A DNA stretch of 64,000 bases from Jeotgalibacillus soli (GTDB lineage Bacteria; Bacillota; Bacilli; Bacillales; Jeotgalibacillaceae), in the NCBI RefSeq assembly GCF_000829435.1, contig NZ_JXRP01000009.1, forward strand, positions 620,001-684,000, given 5' to 3'. Under the pieces are notes generated by a model, which was given only the letters and a program-made list of their open reading frames with translations, did no database searches and was not told the origin of the DNA. Positions 61,057 to 64,000 of the stretch are shown here, piece by piece (the first letter of the stretch is position 1; each line of letters begins with the position of its first letter). The position numbers and the translations under genes were made by a program.

Positions 61057-62493
61057 TCAATGATGATCCACGGTTGCTTGAATATCTGAATCACGGTGCT
61101 TCCATAGCTGGATAACGAACCAGATGGCAACGGCTAACCATAAAAGTGATCCGAGAATGAGCGATAGGGTGTAATCGAGTCCTAATCCCTCTGGTGCATA
61201 AAAAATGTAGGTTGTGACGACTGCTGTCATAAACAGTGCTGGAATCGAAGTAATCCAATGAAACTTTTGATTTTTCAATAGATACATGGTTGCGGTCCAT
61301 AGCATGACAGTTGCGACAACCTGATTGCTCCAGCCAACATATCTCCATAGGAATGAGTAGTCAATGGATGCTAGAAGAATGGTTGGAATCGTAACTGACA
61401 GCGTTGAAATCACAACACCTTTTTTTCCTTGAAAAGCTTTTGAAGCCTTAGACAATGAATCCATTAGCATCATACGAGAAGAACGCAGGGCTGTATCACC
61501 TGTTGTAATCGGCAGGATGATAACACCTAAAATGGCTAGGATACCACCGAGCGTGCCAAGAAGGCTTGTAGACATTTCGTTTACTACACCTGCTGGACCT
61601 CCAGCTGCGATTGCGGCTTGAAGACCACCAGTACCGCTAAAGAAGGTCATTGCAGCAGCGGCCCAGATGAGGGTAATAACTCCTTCACCAACCATGGCTC
61701 CGTAAAATACTTTTCGTCCTTCCGATTGCTTTTTAAGCGTACGGGCGACAATTGGACTTTGGGTACTATGAAAACCAGAAATAGCACCGCAAGAAATGGT
61801 AACCATCAATAAAGGCCAAAGCGGCAATTCGCCAGGATGAAGATTAGAAAACGTCAAATTCGGAATACTTTGTCCTGAAAAAACAAGTGCCCCCGCAATC
61901 GCTACTGCCATAAATATAATGATCGCACCGAAAAGTGGATAAATTTTGCCAATAATTTTGTTGACTGGCAAGAGTGCAGCAAGTAAGAAATAAGCAAATA
62001 CTAAAATGAGTGCCACTGTAAAGTTAAGCGGTGTAATTTGTGCAATCAGCTGTGCAGGACCTGCAGTAAATGCAGCTGCAACAAGCATCATTAAAATAAT
62101 GGATATAACATTGATAAAGGATTGAGCAGGTTTTCCTAAATATTTTCCTACAAGTGCAGGAAACTGAGCTCCGTTATGTTTAAGTGAAAGCATTCCAGAG
62201 AAGTAATCGTGAACGGCACCTGCAAATATACAGCCGACTACGATCCAGATAAAGGCTACAGGCCCATATAAAGCACCCATAATGGCGCCGAAAATCGGAC
62301 CAAGTCCTGCAATGTTTAATAGTTGAATAAGAGAACCCTTCCACCATGGCATTGGCACATAATCCATGCCATCCTGCTGTGTATATGCTGGAGTAGGTTT
62401 ATCGTCATCTATACCAAAAATTCGCTCGACGACCTTTGAATAAACGAAATAACCTACGATTAGAAATAGTAAAGCTCCAAAAAATGTAATCAT
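61057..62493 (-). CDS. cstA: CstA-family carbon starvation / pyruvate-peptide transporter
   Basis: The start at ATG 62493 (MITFFGALLFLIVGYFVYSK) is preferred over an earlier frame of 25 codons that lacks a ribosome site. The 478-residue protein has about 12-14 membrane segments and CstA blocks: GLGPIFGAIMGALYGPVAFI, VHDYFSGMLSLKHNG, SGFHSTQSPIVARTLK and LPITTGDTALRSSRMMLMD. It is shorter than the roughly 600-700 residue enterobacterial CstA/BtsT proteins, matching the short Firmicutes form. Uptake of pyruvate or peptides at low carbon is the expected role. A CodY-like box overlaps its promoter region and a cre-like site lies upstream. Confidence 0.88.
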   Translation of the reverse strand: MITFFGALLFLIVGYFVYSKVVERIFGIDDDKPTPAYTQQDGMDYVPMPWWKGSLIQLLNIAGLGPIFGAIMGALYGPVAFIWIVVGCIFAGAVHDYFSGMLSLKHNGAQFPALVGKYLGKPAQSFINVISIILMMLVAAAFTAGPAQLIAQITPLNFTVALILVFAYFLLAALLPVNKIIGKIYPLFGAIIIFMAVAIAGALVFSGQSIPNLTFSNLHPGELPLWPLLMVTISCGAISGFHSTQSPIVARTLKKQSEGRKVFYGAMVGEGVITLIWAAAAMTFFSGTGGLQAAIAAGGPAGVVNEMSTSLLGTLGGILAILGVIILPITTGDTALRSSRMMLMDSLSKASKAFQGKKGVVISTLSVTIPTILLASIDYSFLWRYVGWSNQVVATVMLWTATMYLLKNQKFHWITSIPALFMTAVVTTYIFYAPEGLGLDYTLSLILGSLLWLAVAIWFVIQLWKHRDSDIQATVDHH

Positions 62494-62572
62494 GTGACTG
62501 ACACGCCCTTTCGACAAATCTTGCAATGAGATGTTCTTCATTGTACATAGGGATTGAGAAGAGTTCAACTAT

Positions 62573-62587
62573 TATTTTCTGAAAATA
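62573..62587. promoter_or_regulatory. CodY-box-like motif between cstA and ilvE
   Basis: TATTTTCTGAAAATA matches the CodY consensus AATTTTCWGAAAATT at 13 of 15 positions. It lies about 80 bases upstream of the cstA start, over its likely core promoter. A weaker copy (ACATTTTTGAAATTT, 11 of 15) is at 62661-62675, nearer the ilvE promoter. Confidence 0.65.
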
Positions 62588-62613
62588 TTTTATTTTACAA
62601 TAGCTTTTGTACA

Positions 62614-62627
62614 TTGAAGCGTTTACA
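62614..62627. promoter_or_regulatory. cre-like site upstream of cstA
   Basis: TTGAAGCGTTTACA matches the CcpA cre consensus TGWNANCGNTNWCA with two mismatches (positions 2 and 3). It lies between the divergent cstA and ilvE genes. Confidence 0.45.
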
Positions 62628-62707
62628 TATCAAGTGGCTCAAGGGTTTGATCGCATTTTAACATTTTTGAAATTTTTAATAACAATGAAGAATGTGACAG
62701 CGAGGTG

Positions 62708-62736
62708 TTGACCCTTCTTGAAACCCGCGTTATGAT
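62708..62736 (+). promoter_or_regulatory. ilvE promoter
   Basis: TTGACC (62708-62713) and TATGAT (62731-62736) are separated by 17 bases. Each matches the sigma-A consensus at five of six positions, about 44 bases before the start codon. Confidence 0.75.
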
Positions 62737-62779
62737 TGTGCTCATCAGTAGTTGAAGAGGATACAAAGGAGTGAAAAGG

Positions 62780-63679
62780 ATGGCAGAACAGTGGATTTTT
62801 ATGAATGGTGGATTTGTGAAAAAAGAGGATGCTAAAATATCCGTTTATGACCATGGATTTTTATATGGAGACGGGGTATTTGAAGGAATTCGAGCATATG
62901 ATGGAAATGTTTTTCGCTTAAAGGAGCATCTGGTGCGTTTACTGGATTCTGCGAAATCAATTTTGCTGCAAATCCCTTATACCTTGGATGAATTAAGTGA
63001 TATTGTCGTTCAAACGCTGCAAAAAAATGAGCTGCAGGACGGATACATTCGGCTTGTTGTATCTAGAGGCCAAGGGGATCTTGGGCTTGATCCATTTAAA
63101 TGTAAGGATCCACAGGTCATTGTCATCGCTGAAAAGCTGGCGTTATTTCCTGAAGCACTATATGAAAAGGGACTTAATATTGTTACGGTGGCAAGTCGCC
63201 GTAACCGCTCAGATGTCCTAAGTCCAAAAGTAAAATCGTTAAATTATTTAAATAATATTCTTGTTAAAATTGAAGCATCGCTCGCTGGTGTTCCTGAAGC
63301 GCTTATGCTGAACGACCAAGGCTATGTTGCAGAGGGTTCTGCAGATAACATCTTTATTGTTCGAAACAATAAAATTATGACGCCGCCTGGCTATGTTGGT
63401 GCATTAGAAGGGATCACCCGTAATGCCATTATGGAGCTTGCGATCGACAAGGGCTATGATATGACAGAGCAGGTTTTTACACGCCATGATGTGTATACAG
63501 CGGATGAAGTGTTTCTGACTGGTACAGCTGCTGAAGTCATTGCGGTTGTTGATGTAGATGGCCGTACGATTGGCGAGGGTGTACCTGGACCGGTCACACA
63601 GGAGCTTTTGCAGGATTTTCGCCAGCTAGTTATAAGAGATGGCGTAAAAATTGGTACAAGTAATAGTGAAGTAAGTTAA
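62780..63679 (+). CDS. ilvE: Branched-chain amino acid aminotransferase
   Basis: ATG 62780, with AAAGGAG (62765-62771) at 8 bases, gives 299 residues. Class-IV aminotransferase blocks are clear: YDHGFLYGDGVFEGIRAYDG, RLVVSRGQGDLGLDP, the PLP lysine in KVKSLNYLNNILVK (about residue 156), YVAEGSADNIFIV and LTGTAAEVIAVVDVDGR. It performs the last step of valine, leucine and isoleucine synthesis and the first step of their breakdown, in the cytoplasm. CodY-like boxes upstream fit branched-chain-amino-acid control. The gene is monocistronic with a terminator after it. Confidence 0.92.
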   Translation: MAEQWIFMNGGFVKKEDAKISVYDHGFLYGDGVFEGIRAYDGNVFRLKEHLVRLLDSAKSILLQIPYTLDELSDIVVQTLQKNELQDGYIRLVVSRGQGDLGLDPFKCKDPQVIVIAEKLALFPEALYEKGLNIVTVASRRNRSDVLSPKVKSLNYLNNILVKIEASLAGVPEALMLNDQGYVAEGSADNIFIVRNNKIMTPPGYVGALEGITRNAIMELAIDKGYDMTEQVFTRHDVYTADEVFLTGTAAEVIAVVDVDGRTIGEGVPGPVTQELLQDFRQLVIRDGVKIGTSNSEVS

Positions 63680-63685
63680 TCGTAG

Positions 63686-63718
63686 GACCCCAGCGGATCG
63701 TGAGCTGGGGTCTTTTTA
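63686..63718 (+). terminator. Terminator after ilvE
   Basis: GACCCCAGC (63686-63694) pairs perfectly with GCTGGGGTC (63704-63712), followed by five T. Confidence 0.9.
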
Positions 63719-63873
63719 TGTCGTTTAAAAAGTTTTGAAGGGGTAGAGGAAATAAATTTTAAGTAAAACTATTCTGAAATAAAAGGAGGAAAAGAGTGAC
63801 TTTTCATCTGGAAGAAACCCCCTGTAAAGCTTCTAGGTGTTTAACCAAAAATAAGCAGAATTTCCCCAAAAGT

Positions 63874-63914
63874 AGAAAAGCGGAGATCCAATAAATCTGG
63901 ATCTCCGCTTTTCT
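63874..63914. terminator. Bidirectional terminator near the right edge
   Basis: AGAAAAGCGGAGATCCA (63874-63890) pairs perfectly with TGGATCTCCGCTTTTCT (63898-63914) around 7 bases. It probably serves a convergent gene beyond the window. The stretch 63719-63873 shows no gene. Confidence 0.75.
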
Positions 63915-63916
63915 TG

Positions 63917-64000
63917 ATTGTCCAGCTCCAGCCCCCAGCCCCTCGAGGTCATAAGCCCCACTGCCCTAGTCGACAAAAAGCGTCGACCAGTCCAGTGTGT
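63917..64000. repeat. Dispersed-repeat fragment at window edge
   Basis: The GTCCAGCTCCAGC ... CCCCTCGAGG ... GTCGAC-AAAAAGC-GTCGAC sequence resembles a repeat found in many Bacillus intergenic regions. It is cut by the end of the window, so its extent is unknown. Confidence 0.4.

Noticed and set aside
62569..62779. T-box riboswitch before ilvE
   Set aside because: No T-box core or specifier stem is visible. The 5' region after the promoter is only about 40 bases, too short for a T-box.
1..64000. CRISPR array, prophage or integrative element
   Set aside because: No regularly spaced direct repeats, no cas genes, no phage structural genes or integrase were found; only a decayed IS and short dispersed repeats are present.

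Overview
The window looks like chromosome from a low-to-moderate GC Bacillaceae member (Bacillus in the broad sense). The support is AGGAGG-type ribosome binding sites, frequent TTG/GTG starts, a comK homologue with its own AT-boxes, an LCP (LytR-CpsA-Psr) protein, an LTA-synthase-type enzyme, CWB2 cell-wall repeats, a CodY-like box and Bacillus-type dispersed repeats. Species cannot be resolved from the sequence alone. I see no tRNA, rRNA, CRISPR array or prophage.

1-8.8 kb: the distal part of a strikingly AT-rich surface polysaccharide cluster. It holds capF (5' end outside the window) and capG for UDP-N-acetyl-L-fucosamine, a gene-free scar, then three glycosyltransferases, a Wzx flippase, a Wzy polymerase and an acetyltransferase. 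9.1-12.6 kb: nucleotide-sugar genes for UDP-glucose dehydrogenase, a UDP-glucuronate 4-epimerase-like protein and GalE. A decayed IS1182-type element (12.6-14.05 kb) ends this part.

14.6-28.95 kb: envelope and housekeeping genes. These are a VOC protein, a VanZ-like protein, a secreted subtilase with CWB2 repeats, an LTA-synthase-like sulfatase, galU, a membrane GGDEF protein, a CapA-type lipoprotein and an LCP transferase. comK follows, divergent from a small sigma factor, then two divergent hypothetical genes.

29.2-35.9 kb: an amidohydrolase locus with three M20-type hydrolases, a regulator and an AbgT-family transporter. The first hydrolase gene and the transporter gene share a 36-bp upstream block with a palindrome, so they look like one regulon. 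The likely role is import and hydrolysis of N-acyl or aminobenzoyl-glutamate-like compounds.

36.3-60.0 kb: a large sugar or glycoside catabolic region. It contains an SDR, a DapA-like aldolase or lyase, a second regulator of the same type as that in the amidohydrolase locus, a Gfo/Idh/MocA enzyme, two sugar ABC importers without ATPase genes, and a GntR regulator fused to a solute-binding domain. These are followed by a zinc-alcohol-dehydrogenase-like protein, three more Gfo/Idh/MocA enzymes, a FAD oxidoreductase, an acetylxylan-esterase-like hydrolase, a TIM-barrel isomerase, an unknown protein and a large secreted propeller protein. No glycoside hydrolase or sugar kinase is visible. An oxidative, keto-sugar-type route is therefore the most interesting hypothesis in the window.

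60-64 kb: a small membrane ORF, a CstA-family transporter divergent from ilvE with CodY-like and cre-like sites between them, and a dispersed-repeat fragment at the right edge. Four copies of a 43-49 bp near-perfect palindrome lie between genes at 29.0, 35.95, 60.05 and 60.9 kb. Three adjoin terminators directly; the fourth is about 75 bp from one.
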